A stretch of 64,000 nt of DNA from Amycolatopsis aidingensis (GCF_018885265.1 NZ_CP076538.1:6856001-6920000); one strand, 5' to 3'; numbered from the stretch's first letter, positions 44,821 to 53,988 are shown. A program made the numbers and translations. The notes: generated by a model not told the origin, from the sequence alone.

Positions 44821-46071
44821 TCAGGTGAGGGGGCGGAAACCGACGCGCTCGGCATCGGCGGGGGTGCGGAACCAGACCTCGGCGACCATGTTCGGGTAGC
44901 GCGGCTCGTCCTCGGTGCAGTAGCGCAGGGCGGTCACGCTCGCCTTGACCCGGTAGTCCTCCGCGGGGCTGCCCCCGCCGGGCAACGGCATCGCGGAACC
45001 GGGGCCGAACGGACCGGAGGGCAGCGCGCCCCCCTCCTCCGGGACGTGGTCGCGCGCGGGTGGCGGAACCGGGCCGGGCTGCTCCGCGGCAGGCCCCGCC
45101 GGCACCGCGGGCTGGAACAGCGAGCCACTGTGCGTGCCCTCCACCTCGGGAGCCGGTTCCCGCCGGGAGACCGTGCGCATCGAGGGCTGGATCGGCTCCG
45201 GCTGGTCGAACCCGCCCCGCGGCACCTCCCGCGGTTGCCGCTTGGGCAGTACCTGCGTGGTGTCCGGGGGGCTCGGCGTCTCCGCAGGCGGTTCCCCGGG
45301 CTGCTCCCCTTCGTACTCGGCGTGCTGCTGCTCGGGCTGGTCCTCGTGCTGCCCGTAGTCCCGGTAGCCGGCGTCGCCGTTGTAGTCGTTGTAGTCGCTG
45401 TCCTCGTCTACGTACTCGTACGCCGGGAGCTCGGTGAACAGCGAGGCCGGCTGCCGCTCCCGCGGCTCGGGCTCCGGTTCGGGCTCGGGCCGGGCCGCCT
45501 CGTACTCGTACTGGTCCTCCTGGCCGGGCTCCAGCACCGACAGCGCCTGGGTGGAGTCCCAGGCCTGCTCGGCCTCCTCGTCCGGGTGCGTCTCCTGGAG
45601 GTACTGGTCGTACTGCCCGTACGGCTCGTACTGGCCGTACTCCTCGTCCTGGTCGCCGTACCGCGGTGGTTCCTCGGCGTACCGGTACTCGGTCGGCTCG
45701 TCCGCGTCGCGGCCCGCCTGCGCGAAGCTGTCCTGCTCCAGCCACTGCGGCTGGGGTTGCGGCTCGACCGGCCCGACGAACCGGGTCCGCTCCGCGGCGG
45801 TCTCCTCGGCGGGTTCGGGCACGCCAGGCAGCGCATCCGGATCCAGCCCCGGCCCGTCCCCTGAGGAGGCGGCCGCGGGCTGGTGCTGCACCAAGGTCGG
45901 TTCGGGGTCCTGGTGGAGCTGCCCCCGCTCGGGCGTGGGCGCCGCGGCCAGCCTGCGTTCGAGGTCGGCGATCCGCGACTGGGCGGGCCGGACCAGCAAC
46001 AGCCAGGTGAGCAGGGCGCCGAGCACGAAAGCCGCCAGGCTCCACAACCAAACCTGTCCGAAGATGGACAT
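44821..46071 (-). CDS. Membrane-anchored acidic protein with sunset-like C-terminus (ArfC-like)
   Basis: 416 residues. One N-terminal membrane helix (about 5-27) is followed by a short coiled stretch (QSRIADLERRLAAA). Then comes a ~290-residue disordered region very rich in Glu, Gln, Tyr and Pro with repeats such as QYEPYGQYDQYLQE. The last ~45 residues (DYRVKASVTALRYCTEDEPRYPN to VGFRPL) resemble the sunset domain seen in ArfC channel-accessory proteins. The OmpA-like ArfA partner is not nearby. Function inferred from this tail only. Confidence 0.65.
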   Translation of the reverse strand: MSIFGQVWLWSLAAFVLGALLTWLLLVRPAQSRIADLERRLAAAPTPERGQLHQDPEPTLVQHQPAAASSGDGPGLDPDALPGVPEPAEETAAERTRFVGPVEPQPQPQWLEQDSFAQAGRDADEPTEYRYAEEPPRYGDQDEEYGQYEPYGQYDQYLQETHPDEEAEQAWDSTQALSVLEPGQEDQYEYEAARPEPEPEPEPRERQPASLFTELPAYEYVDEDSDYNDYNGDAGYRDYGQHEDQPEQQHAEYEGEQPGEPPAETPSPPDTTQVLPKRQPREVPRGGFDQPEPIQPSMRTVSRREPAPEVEGTHSGSLFQPAVPAGPAAEQPGPVPPPARDHVPEEGGALPSGPFGPGSAMPLPGGGSPAEDYRVKASVTALRYCTEDEPRYPNMVAEVWFRTPADAERVGFRPLT

Positions 46072-46133
46072 CTACGCGGTGTCTCCTTCCTGGCCCCGCG
46101 GGTGCTGCCGCCGCGCCGGGCGAACCGGGACGC

Positions 46134-47153
46134 TCAGCGGATCCGGGCGACGAGGTAGTCGGCCACCGACTCGCAGGCGTCCCGGGCGGGTGAGGCCGGA
46201 AGCGCCTCGAGCTCCGCCCGCGCGCGCCGAGCGTAGTCGGAAAGGGTGACCCGTGCGCGTTCGAGTCCGGTAGAGGACCGCAGCAGCTGGAGTGCCTCCT
46301 CGACCAGCGCGTCCTCGGTCAGTGGCCCCTGGAGCAGCTCGGCGAGCCGGGGTTCGGTGCCGTCGTCGGCCAGTGCGTAGAGCATCGGCAGCGTGCGCAC
46401 CCCCTCGCGCAGGTCGGTTCCCTGCGACTTGCCCAGCTCCGCCGATGGCGAGGCGATGTCGATCACGTCGTCGGAGATCTGGAAGGCGGTACCGACGAGC
46501 TGCCCGTACCGGCGCAGCGCGTCGATGTACTCGGGCCGGGCCCCGGACAACATCCCGCCGAACCGGCCCGCGGTGGCGATCAGCGAACCGGTCTTCTGCC
46601 CGATGACGCTGAGGTAGTGCTCCACCGGGTCCTCGTCCCCCACTGGCCCCACGGTTTCGCGCATCTGGCCGGTCACCAGCTCGCTGAAGGTCTCGGCGAT
46701 GATCCGGGCCGCGTCCGTGCCGAGGTCGGCGACCAGCCTGGACGCGTTGGCGAACAGGAAGTCGCCGGTCAGGATCGCGATGGTGTTGTCCCAGCGGGCG
46801 TTCACGCTCTGCGCCCCGCGCCGCATGGTGGCCTCGTCCATCACGTCGTCGTGGTACAGGGTGGCCAGGTGCACCAGCTCCACGGCGGCCGCCGCGGTGA
46901 CCACCGCTTCCCTGCCGGTGTCGCCGAACTGCGCGGCGAGCAGGGTGAACAGCGGGCGAAAACGTTTGCCCCCCGCCTCGACCAGGTGTGAGGCGGCCTC
47001 GGCCACCGCCTCCACATCGCTGCGCACGACCTGGCGCAGCACCGTCTCGACCTCGTTCAGCCCACCGGCCAGCTCGCTCAGCAGAGCAGGGTCGGCGATG
47101 CGCAAGCCGACCGCGGCGCGCAGCTCCTCCAAGGCGCCATCTGGCAATGACAC
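46134..47153 (-). CDS. Polyprenyl diphosphate synthase (menaquinone side chain)
   Basis: 339 residues from GTG 47153, which has AGAGGCGGA at the right spacing; a GTG at 47174 is upstream in frame. It has GGKRFRP, the first Asp-rich motif LYHDDVMDEA and the second DDVIDIAS, both DDxxD. The residues before the first motif (VELVHLATL) are small-to-medium, consistent with a long-chain product. It is probably the hepta- to nona-prenyl synthase feeding menaquinone, fitting the nearby nuo genes. Confidence 0.93.
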   Translation of the reverse strand: MSLPDGALEELRAAVGLRIADPALLSELAGGLNEVETVLRQVVRSDVEAVAEAASHLVEAGGKRFRPLFTLLAAQFGDTGREAVVTAAAAVELVHLATLYHDDVMDEATMRRGAQSVNARWDNTIAILTGDFLFANASRLVADLGTDAARIIAETFSELVTGQMRETVGPVGDEDPVEHYLSVIGQKTGSLIATAGRFGGMLSGARPEYIDALRRYGQLVGTAFQISDDVIDIASPSAELGKSQGTDLREGVRTLPMLYALADDGTEPRLAELLQGPLTEDALVEEALQLLRSSTGLERARVTLSDYARRARAELEALPASPARDACESVADYLVARIR

Positions 47154-47263
47154 GTCGGCTCCGCCTCTCGGCACTGGGGGTCACGGTCTCGGGAAAGCCT
47201 AATGGCACCGACCATGGCGGGGTTACCCGCAGGTCCAAGCACCGTGGTGACCCATGCCACGGG

Positions 47264-48376
47264 TCAGTGGAAGGCTTCGTCCAGCACCCGATCGACTACC
47301 GCACGTGCCTTGTCCACGTCCTTGTCCGGCAGTACCGGACTGCTCAGCGTCTGCACGCCACGCTCCCCGAAAGCCGTGACACCGAAGAAGACGATACCCG
47401 CCCGCTGACGATCGTCATGCGGGGAAACACACAGGTGATAGGAGCTTCGGTCCATGCTGCGGAAGGTCACCGCAGCGTTGCCCCCGAGCGTCGTCTCGGT
47501 GCGGTCACGGAACAGCTCGACCGGGGTGCCGCAGTCCGCGGGCGAACTGTCCAGCACGCCGAAGCCGGCCTCGATCTGGATCCGGTGCTCGGGTTGGGCG
47601 AAATAGCAGATTCCGCGATGCACGACCGGTGTCAGCGAAGGGCCGTAGGGCTGCTGCACAGCTCCGGCGAAGGCAGCGCACGCCACGTTCGGGTCGGCGC
47701 TGCCCACGGTGAGCACACGGTCGGCGCCCTCCGGAACCCGTGCCGGTCGGGCGGGCTCGCACTCCTGCGCCGCGCCGGGCTCGTCGAGATGCACGCAGGC
47801 GCCGAGCGCTCCAGTGTCGTTCTCGTTCGGACCGAACAGGAAGCCTTCCATACCGGGGATGCCGATCATCCTGCGTACGCCGTCCTCGGCCACCCCGCGC
47901 AGCAGGGCACAGTGGTCCTCCCGCTCGGGACCGAAGGTGACGTGGTCATACTTGAACTCGATCGCGACCCGGAAGCTGAGCGGAACAACCATGGAACAGG
48001 CGACCGGGAGTGGCCCTGGCTGGTGCCGGAGCTGGTAGGCCCGCTTACCTGCCAGCTCGATCGGCAACAGCGCCCACTTCTTCCGTGGCGGCCAGTCGGC
48101 CACCCTGACCCCGATCTCCTCGGCGTCCCCACCGGCGGCCGAACAAGTGTGCCGGCCCGGTTGCGACTTCGGCTTCCCGAGCAGCGCGCAGGTGTCGAGC
48201 GCGCCGAGCGCGGCCCCCAACGCTGCGGTGTTCCGGTCCTCGGGCCGCTCAGGTGCCGACCGTTCAGGCTGCTCGGGTTGAACTACCTCGACCGGCCCGG
48301 TCCCCGTGTCGCTACAGGCGGTGTGCACCAGCAGGCTCAGGTAACAGGCCAGCAACCACCCTGCACGCGTTCGCAC
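47264..48376 (-). CDS. Exported protein with two DUF3558-like halves
   Basis: 370 residues from GTG 48376, with GGGGAGCAGCATT before it; ATG 48412 is the longer option. An export signal (GWLLACYLSLLVHTACSD) ends in a Cys but the lipobox is imperfect (HTAC). Paired Cys blocks (DTCALLGKPK ... HTCSA; SDPNVACAAF ... GICYF) and LCVSP-like ends recall DUF3558 lipoproteins, perhaps duplicated. It is divergent from the ESX cluster. Confidence 0.6.
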   Translation of the reverse strand: MRTRAGWLLACYLSLLVHTACSDTGTGPVEVVQPEQPERSAPERPEDRNTAALGAALGALDTCALLGKPKSQPGRHTCSAAGGDAEEIGVRVADWPPRKKWALLPIELAGKRAYQLRHQPGPLPVACSMVVPLSFRVAIEFKYDHVTFGPEREDHCALLRGVAEDGVRRMIGIPGMEGFLFGPNENDTGALGACVHLDEPGAAQECEPARPARVPEGADRVLTVGSADPNVACAAFAGAVQQPYGPSLTPVVHRGICYFAQPEHRIQIEAGFGVLDSSPADCGTPVELFRDRTETTLGGNAAVTFRSMDRSSYHLCVSPHDDRQRAGIVFFGVTAFGERGVQTLSSPVLPDKDVDKARAVVDRVLDEAFH

Positions 48377-48693
48377 AATGCTGCTCCCCGCTCCCGATAG
48401 CTGATGCTGCATTTCGGTGACAAATTCTAGGTTTGAGCAAGCACCTAGTCACTACTTACAGCAATATTCAATGGACACAAAGTAGCTATGCGCGCGGGGC
48501 GGATTCTGCTGTCAGCGGGTATGGCGAATCTCGGCGAAAGGGGTCGGCCGAATCGGAACCCGTGCTAACGTCGGCCCGTCGAAACACGCAGCGTAGGCGA
48601 ACGACAACAGGTCACATCGAGTCGGAATGGGTTCGGGAGGGACCATGACGACGGGGAAGGCACGCGCGGCTCGATATGCGGCAGGGGTGAACC
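48377..48693. other. AT-richer intergenic region before the ESX cluster
   Basis: 317 bp without a convincing gene. It contains the inverted repeat CTAGGT (48427-48432) / ACCTAG (48443-48448), a clearly lower-GC stretch around 48450-48500 suited to divergent promoters, and short open frames with no coding character. The region probably drives both the DUF3558-like gene and the ESX cluster. Confidence 0.5.
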
Positions 48694-49104
48694 GTGGCTG
48701 AGCAGCCCGACGGACGCGACACCATCAGCACGATCGGCTGGCTGGCCTCCGGAGTGACCGCGGGCGCACGCGAGGCCGCGGCGGGCGGCCCCGGCTTCGA
48801 GTACAGCCTGGATGAGCTCCGCATCCTGAAAGCCGAGTGGGAGGACACGGCGGAAGAATTCCGGAAAGACCAGCAGCACGCCAGGAACATCGCGCAAGCC
48901 GAAGGGCCGGGTGCAGAGTTCGCCAGTGGGGAGAACGCGACCATGGTCAACAACACCGGGATGACCCTGCTGGGTGCCCTGAAGGAGCGGGAGGACTACT
49001 GCTGGGCGCAGGCGGAGAAATACGGTGCCGCCATGGGCCGGTACGCCGCCAACGAGGACGACAGCGCTGCTGAGATCAGCAAGACGGGTGGCTCGATCCT
49101 CTGA
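48694..49104 (+). CDS. ESX-type small helical protein (WXG100-like)
   Basis: 136 residues from GTG 48694. It is helical throughout with no signal peptide. EYSLDELRILKAEWEDTAEEFRKDQQHAR gives a W in a helix (AEW), and a second helical part GMTLLGALKEREDYCWAQAEKYGAAM follows. A classical WxG turn is not seen, so membership of the WXG100 superfamily is inferred from size, helices and neighbours. It starts a four-gene run with coupled starts. Confidence 0.65.
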   Translation: MAEQPDGRDTISTIGWLASGVTAGAREAAAGGPGFEYSLDELRILKAEWEDTAEEFRKDQQHARNIAQAEGPGAEFASGENATMVNNTGMTLLGALKEREDYCWAQAEKYGAAMGRYAANEDDSAAEISKTGGSIL

Positions 49105-49727
49105 TGCGCCAGGCGACTCCGCTGCTCGTCACCGTAGCGATCCTACTGGCAGGCTGCTCGGGCCAGGAACCGGGCAGCCCGAGCCTCGCACCAACCGCTA
49201 CCGGTCAGTCGCCATCCGGCACGTCAGAGCCAACCAGCGCACCCAACAACGGAGCGCCCAAGGTCGAGAACCCGCTCGACATCTCTCGCTTCCAGCAGGC
49301 CCCGTGTGAGGTGCTCACATCCGAACAGGTCACCAGGATCTTCAATGCCAAGGTGAGCCCGGAGCCCGACATCAACGGCCCATCGGGACCGGCCTGTAGC
49401 TGGAGCGCGGGTCTTCCCACCAAAGCCAGCGTTTCCGTCATCTTCCCAAAAGTCTACGACGGGCTTAGCGCGATCTACGGCAACGGGGATAGAGCGCGCC
49501 TGTTTGAAGTCCTCGATCCGGTCGCTGGGTATCCAGCGGTAGCGAGCAGCATCTACGACGACCCGCGAACAACCGGTGCATGTCCTGTCATTGTAGGCAC
49601 CAGCGATACCACGGCAGTGAATGTCAACATCCAGTTGTCCGAGGACAAGGTGGGGGAGGCCGATCCGTGCCAGGCGGCGCATGATGTCGCGGCCATGGTG
49701 ATCAGCAACATCAAGGGGGCAAACTGA
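49104..49727 (+). CDS. DUF3558 lipoprotein
   Basis: 207 residues from ATG 49104, overlapping the previous stop. It has a lipoprotein signal with lipobox LLAGCS and a Ser/Thr/Pro linker. The DUF3558 body follows: ISRFQQAPCEVLTSEQV, ACSWSAG, and DPCQAAHDVAAMVI near the end. DUF3558 lipoproteins are abundant in Pseudonocardiaceae and often lie with ESX-related genes; function unknown. It is anchored to the outer face of the plasma membrane. Confidence 0.88.
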   Translation: MRQATPLLVTVAILLAGCSGQEPGSPSLAPTATGQSPSGTSEPTSAPNNGAPKVENPLDISRFQQAPCEVLTSEQVTRIFNAKVSPEPDINGPSGPACSWSAGLPTKASVSVIFPKVYDGLSAIYGNGDRARLFEVLDPVAGYPAVASSIYDDPRTTGACPVIVGTSDTTAVNVNIQLSEDKVGEADPCQAAHDVAAMVISNIKGAN

Positions 49728-51016
49728 TGGCGGGCAAGCTCTCAGCTGCCGAAATCTACCGGCAGATCAACGGCGGGCCTGGGCCGGAGAAACTGTCCGT
49801 CGCGAAGCAGGCAGCCGAAGAGCTGAAGGTTCGGCTGCAAGATCGAGCGGGCCAGGTGGCCCGGCTGGAACAGCGAATTCAGGAAGGCTGGAAAGGTCAA
49901 GCCGGTTCCGCTGCGGCGAATGCCGCAAAACCACTGGCCAAAGCCAGCGAGCTGGATTCCGGCTATCTCAACGTCGCGGATCACGCGATCGACAATCAGA
50001 TCGAGTCGTTCCGGCGGGTGCAGAACAGTGTGGTGCCGGTATCGGACAAGCCGCCGGAGATGACGGCGACCGGGCTGTTCGACTCGATGTCGATCGGCGA
50101 CATGGGCAGGTACATCGCCGAGGTCGGCAAGTGGCAGGCCGAAAGCGAGGCCAATGTGCAGGCCTACACCACCTACCACCAGGCCAGCACCAGCAACGGG
50201 CAGACGATGCCTTCCGCGTTCGCGCCGCTGACCGATCCGGGCGCGCCGATCTCGATGGCCGATGGCAGCGGCGGCGCCAAGGAGGCCGGGGGTCCGGGCG
50301 GTTCCAGGGTCGCGCCACCGGTGATCGGTGGCTCGGTCGGTGCTTCCGGTGGTCGACCGGGGGTCAGCAGCGACGGCGGCGGGGACTACCGGCCACCGCC
50401 AAGCCCCGCTACGGGAGCACCAGGCGGCACGGGCGACCGACAGGGTCCAACGCCCGGCACACAGCGGGTACCGGCCGGGCGCACCAGCACCGATACCGAT
50501 GGCACCGGGGCTTCTTCCTGGCGGCCCAGCCCTGCTCCCGAACCGACTCCGCAGCAGGGCGGCCAGCAGTTCGGGCCGGGTGGCAGGCCGCCCGGCGGAA
50601 CGGGCACCGGTACCGGGCCAGGTGGCGGGTCCGGCTTCGGCCCGATCGGCAGCGGACCGGGTGGCGGCAGCGGCTCCGGGCCCGGGAGCGGCGGGTATCG
50701 CGGCAACGGAGGCATCGGCTCCGGACGGACCGGCGGCATGCCGGGGCAAGGACGGTTCACCGGCGCCCTGCCGGGCGAGGGCAGTACTGCTCGGGGCACC
50801 ACGGGCGGCGCACCGGGCTCCACGGGAACGTCCGGACGAGCGGGAGCCGCCGGAATGCCGATGGGCGCGGGCGCGGGCCGCGGCCAGGGTGGCGAGGACA
50901 AGGACCGCCAGCGGCCCGACTACCTGAAGGATCCCGACCCGGACGAGACCTACGGCGGCTTCGAGGGCAAGGTCGTGCCCCCGGTCATCGGCGAGACCAG
51001 GAAAGACGAAAGCTAG
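49727..51016 (+). CDS. PPE-like ESX substrate with Gly/Pro-rich tail
   Basis: 429 residues from ATG 49727, overlapping the lipoprotein stop. The N-terminal ~180 residues are helical, with a WKG turn (QEGWKGQAGSAA) between helices as in WXG100/PPE proteins. The C-terminal ~240 residues are low-complexity Gly/Pro/Ser/Thr sequence, with a short charged end (RQRPDYLKDPDPDETYGGFEGKVVPP, in part). It is probably secreted through an ESX (type VII) system encoded elsewhere, escorted by the EspG-like protein next to it. Confidence 0.75.
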   Translation: MAGKLSAAEIYRQINGGPGPEKLSVAKQAAEELKVRLQDRAGQVARLEQRIQEGWKGQAGSAAANAAKPLAKASELDSGYLNVADHAIDNQIESFRRVQNSVVPVSDKPPEMTATGLFDSMSIGDMGRYIAEVGKWQAESEANVQAYTTYHQASTSNGQTMPSAFAPLTDPGAPISMADGSGGAKEAGGPGGSRVAPPVIGGSVGASGGRPGVSSDGGGDYRPPPSPATGAPGGTGDRQGPTPGTQRVPAGRTSTDTDGTGASSWRPSPAPEPTPQQGGQQFGPGGRPPGGTGTGTGPGGGSGFGPIGSGPGGGSGSGPGSGGYRGNGGIGSGRTGGMPGQGRFTGALPGEGSTARGTTGGAPGSTGTSGRAGAAGMPMGAGAGRGQGGEDKDRQRPDYLKDPDPDETYGGFEGKVVPPVIGETRKDES

Positions 51017-51043
51017 CGACGGCTGCGGGGAGGGGGAGGCACC

Positions 51044-51778
51044 GTGGCCGTGCGCCACCTGCTGGAACTGTCACTGGACACCTTGCTCAGCGCGATGGCA
51101 CAGACCGGCTGCGGCAGACCGCACGTGGTCTTCGCGGGTGGGGCGCACTACATCTCGCCAGAGATCCGGGCAGAGGTGGACCGGGAGATACTGGACGAGC
51201 TCGGCTCCCTCGGCCTGGTCAGGGGCAGGGAACTGACCGGGGACTTCGAGGACACGCTGCACCTGCTGGACCGGCCGGACACCGAGTACTACACCTTCAT
51301 CCGCACCGGCGATGTGCAGTACACGGCACTGGTCGCCGCCAAGGGGCGGGATGCGGTGGCCGCCGCGCACCGGGACGGGACGGTGTGGCTCGGCCCGGCC
51401 GAGGACAACGACCTGACCGGCACGCTCGCCGCGCAGCTACCCGACTTTCCGCCGGCCGAGTTCACCCCGTTCTCGGTGCGCCAGGAGGAGTTCGCCGCAC
51501 TGGAGCGGGCCGACGCCTACGAGCGCAGCCGCGACGCGAGCGCCATGGCTGCGCTGCTGGAACCACCGCACTACGGGCTCGGTTACCTGCATGTCGCCAG
51601 GCGCGCAGCAGGCGGGAGGGAAGAGGCGTCCGCGACGCTGTCGTATCTCGACGCCGAAGCGGGCCGGATCGGCATCGAGCTCAGCGGGCCGCCCGGCAAC
51701 CAGTACCTCAACCTGTTCCCCGGCGATGCGGACCGCCTGGCGGGCAAGATCGCCTCGATTCGTGCCCGGCTGGACTGA
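51044..51778 (+). CDS. EspG-family ESX secretion chaperone
   Basis: 244 residues from GTG 51044. The EspG-like alpha/beta fold is suggested by LDTLLSAM, the RPDTEYYTFI central strand block and the C-terminal GNQYLNLFPGDADRLAGKIASI, with FTPFSVRQEEFAAL in the middle. EspG binds the tip of PPE-type substrates in the cytosol and keeps them soluble for export. It follows the PPE-like gene by 27 bp, supporting that pairing. Confidence 0.8.
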   Translation: MAVRHLLELSLDTLLSAMAQTGCGRPHVVFAGGAHYISPEIRAEVDREILDELGSLGLVRGRELTGDFEDTLHLLDRPDTEYYTFIRTGDVQYTALVAAKGRDAVAAAHRDGTVWLGPAEDNDLTGTLAAQLPDFPPAEFTPFSVRQEEFAALERADAYERSRDASAMAALLEPPHYGLGYLHVARRAAGGREEASATLSYLDAEAGRIGIELSGPPGNQYLNLFPGDADRLAGKIASIRARLD

Positions 51779-51964
51779 TCAGCCGCGGCGCAGGGCCGAC
51801 AACAGGGCCACCGACTCCGGGCGGGTCAGGACCAGAGCCCCGCCTTCGGGGTCCTTCGAGTCCCGGATCGCCGTCCGGTCCGCGGTGACGGCCAGCTCGA
51901 CACAGTTGGACTCCGAGCCGCTGTAGCTGGACTTGCGCCAGGTCACGCCGGTGAGGTCTTGCAC
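51779..51964 (-). CDS. DUF397 protein
   Basis: 61 residues from GTG 51964 (QDLTGVTWRKSSYSGSESNCVEL), the common DUF397 N-terminus with AAAGGA upstream; GTG 51982 is a longer option. The later blocks are AIRDSKDPEGGALVL and LTRPESVALL. DUF397 genes typically follow Scr1-type XRE regulators and act with them (antitoxin-like or WhiJ/BldB-type control). It is here 23 bp downstream of such a gene. Confidence 0.92.
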   Translation of the reverse strand: MQDLTGVTWRKSSYSGSESNCVELAVTADRTAIRDSKDPEGGALVLTRPESVALLSALRRG

Positions 51965-51987
51965 GGCGGGCCGTCCTTTCACCCAGG

Positions 51988-52830
51988 TCAGTCGTAGCTT
52001 TCCGCTATCGACTCAACCATACGGACGGACTGCATAGGATCCAAGGCGACCGCGTTCAGGCTCGCGGTCGCCTCGACATAGGGATCGACATCGGCCTTCT
52101 GGTGCAGGAACAGGCCCGAGCGGCGGTGTTCCAGATGTACGACCGGTCGTGCGTCGTAGAACTCGAGCAGCACATACGCACTGTTCACCCCAGGGTGGCC
52201 ACCCACATCGAAAGGAATCACCCGGAGTTCGACGGCGGGCCGTTCCGCCATTGTCACCAGGTGCCGGAGCTGGTCCGCCATCACCAGGGAACCACCGATC
52301 CGGCGCCGGAGTGCCGCCTCGTCCACGAACGCGACCAGGTTCGGGGGTTTGCGACGGTCCAGTACTTTCTGCCGCTCCGCCCGCAAGTCGACCCGCGCCT
52401 GAATATCCGCCGGGGCGACTCCGGTCGAGTGCATCACGGCTCGAATGTATGACGGGGTCTGCAAGAGGCCGGGAACCAGAATCGAGGCGGCATCCACGAT
52501 CCGGGTGGCGTCGGATTCGTACTGTGCCAGGGTTTTGGCCTGGTGGGGAACGTCGGCGTAGCGGGTCTCCAGCCAGTTGGGACGGTCCACGTCGCGGGCC
52601 ATCTCGAGCAGGGAATCCCGCCGTGCCCCGGTGACCTGGTACACCGCGAGCAGCGCGGACACCTCTTCCACCGAGGCGTTGCGCAGGCCGGTCTCGATCC
52701 GGCTGAGCGTGGACTGCGACCAGTCCAGTTTTTCCACCACCTCGATCATGGCGAGCTTGCATTCCTTACGCGCTGCCCGTAACCCCTCTGCAAGACCACG
52801 TGCCTGTGGCTTGGGTTTCTGTTTCGGCAT
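51988..52830 (-). CDS. XRE regulator, Scr1/DUF5753 family
   Basis: 280 residues from ATG 52830. The N-terminal HTH is LRAARKECKLAMIEVVEKLDWSQSTLSRIETG, in part. The C-terminal DUF5753 domain is marked by YESDATRIVDAASILVPGLLQTPSYIRAVM, in part, RAERQKVLDRRKPPNLVAFVDEAALRR and LRVIPFDVGGHPG. WhiJ-like proteins of this group work with DUF397 partners in development or phage-related defence. The 93-bp gap to the divergent gene at 52924 is AT-rich. Confidence 0.92.
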   Translation of the reverse strand: MPKQKPKPQARGLAEGLRAARKECKLAMIEVVEKLDWSQSTLSRIETGLRNASVEEVSALLAVYQVTGARRDSLLEMARDVDRPNWLETRYADVPHQAKTLAQYESDATRIVDAASILVPGLLQTPSYIRAVMHSTGVAPADIQARVDLRAERQKVLDRRKPPNLVAFVDEAALRRRIGGSLVMADQLRHLVTMAERPAVELRVIPFDVGGHPGVNSAYVLLEFYDARPVVHLEHRRSGLFLHQKADVDPYVEATASLNAVALDPMQSVRMVESIAESYD

Positions 52831-52923
52831 CGGATCACCCCATTCCGTGACAGATCTTGCCAGGAGCCATGCTCAACTTGATAGTCTATTCTGCAAGAAT
52901 TCACTCCATCCAGGGAACGAGCC

Positions 52924-53241
52924 ATGCGATACGGATACTTTGCTTTTGATCACCGGAAGACCTCGGTACACGAGGTGGACCTCGCGCAGATCGGGTTCGC
53001 CGAGCTGAACCACGCCCTCGGCGGAGATCAGCGGTTCACCGAGGGGTTGCGGCCGTGGGGCATCGACCTGCTGCGCACCGGGCGGCACGAGGCCGGGCTG
53101 TTCACCTTCGTCTACGCCGAGACCGACGAGCTGGGAACCATGGGCAGGAGCATCGCCGAGCTGGAGATCGCCTGGAACGGCCGTACGGAGATCCCGTCCG
53201 GGGCTCAGGGGTCGATTCCGGCGTTGAACACGGCCAGGTAG
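52924..53241 (+). CDS. Hypothetical small protein divergent from the Scr1 regulator
   Basis: 105 residues from ATG 52924, with AGGGAAC upstream. No membrane helix or known motif. The sequence reads as an ordered alpha/beta protein to about residue 90. The tail after that overlaps the end of the convergent gene by 37 bp. It may be regulated by the neighbouring XRE protein; no family is recognised. Confidence 0.6.
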   Translation: MRYGYFAFDHRKTSVHEVDLAQIGFAELNHALGGDQRFTEGLRPWGIDLLRTGRHEAGLFTFVYAETDELGTMGRSIAELEIAWNGRTEIPSGAQGSIPALNTAR

Positions 53242-53951
53242 CTCTCACTGTCCTCTGTGCACATCACGTCGTCCACGCGGATGGTCAGCCGCAGGACATC
53301 GGCCGTGTCGAACTCGAGGGAGTAGACCTGCCCCGCGCCGAGCTCCCTGCCGTCGTAGGTGATCGGCTCCCCGGTCGTCCCGTCCAGCACCGTCAGGGCC
53401 GGTTCCCGCGTGTTCAGGTCGCCGAGGCCGATCTCCGCCCGGAACGTGCCGGGCCGCCTGCCGATATGCACGGAGTACGTCCCGTAACAGCGGACGGTCA
53501 GCGCGTCCGGCCGGGGCTTACCGTTCACGCTGATCTCCCGGTACTGCCAGTACCCCTCCTTCTCGACCACCCGCAGGTCGCGAAGCGGAATCCGGTCCGC
53601 GGGGGCCGGGTTCGGGGTGTCCGCCGAGGTCGGAGTGCCGGACGGAAGCGAGGGATCGCCCGCCTGCGGGGTGGTGGAGCCGGTGGGTGCCACCAGGAAC
53701 CCCGCCGTCCCGCCACCCACCAGGCAGATCACCACGGCCAGCACCATCCACACGTCGACCCGCGCTCCCCACCGCCTGATCACGATGAAGACGCCGAGCA
53801 CCACCGCGAGCACCGCGCCCGTCCAGGCGAGGGCACTGAGCCTGCCCTGGAAAAGGGCGACCACCGCGGCGACGTTGGCGACGACCCCGATGGAGGTCAG
53901 CAGGGCGCTGCCCCGCTGCTTGGCGCGGGCCCCTTCGCGCCCGTCTTCCAT
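53205..53951 (-). CDS. Membrane-anchored protein with C-terminal extracellular beta domain
   Basis: 248 residues from ATG 53951, preceded by GGGGGAG. Three membrane helices (about 17-36, 39-57 and 66-86) lead to a Pro/Ser/Thr linker and a ~140-residue beta-rich domain (YGTYSVHIGRRPGTFRAEIGL, in part; TVLDGTTGEPITYDG; LRLTIRVDDVMC). The domain resembles NPCBM-type carbohydrate-binding modules, but this is not certain. It begins 37 bp after nuoN and may be read through from the nuo operon. Confidence 0.65.
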   Translation of the reverse strand: MEDGREGARAKQRGSALLTSIGVVANVAAVVALFQGRLSALAWTGAVLAVVLGVFIVIRRWGARVDVWMVLAVVICLVGGGTAGFLVAPTGSTTPQAGDPSLPSGTPTSADTPNPAPADRIPLRDLRVVEKEGYWQYREISVNGKPRPDALTVRCYGTYSVHIGRRPGTFRAEIGLGDLNTREPALTVLDGTTGEPITYDGRELGAGQVYSLEFDTADVLRLTIRVDDVMCTEDSESYLAVFNAGIDP

Positions 53952-53988
53952 GGAAACGCTCCCCCAGTAGCCGCGGCAGGGCAGGCAG

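Noticed and set aside
48433..48648. Small gene in the gap before the ESX cluster
   Set aside because: The frame has no ribosome site, no recognisable protein features and covers an AT-rich promoter region.
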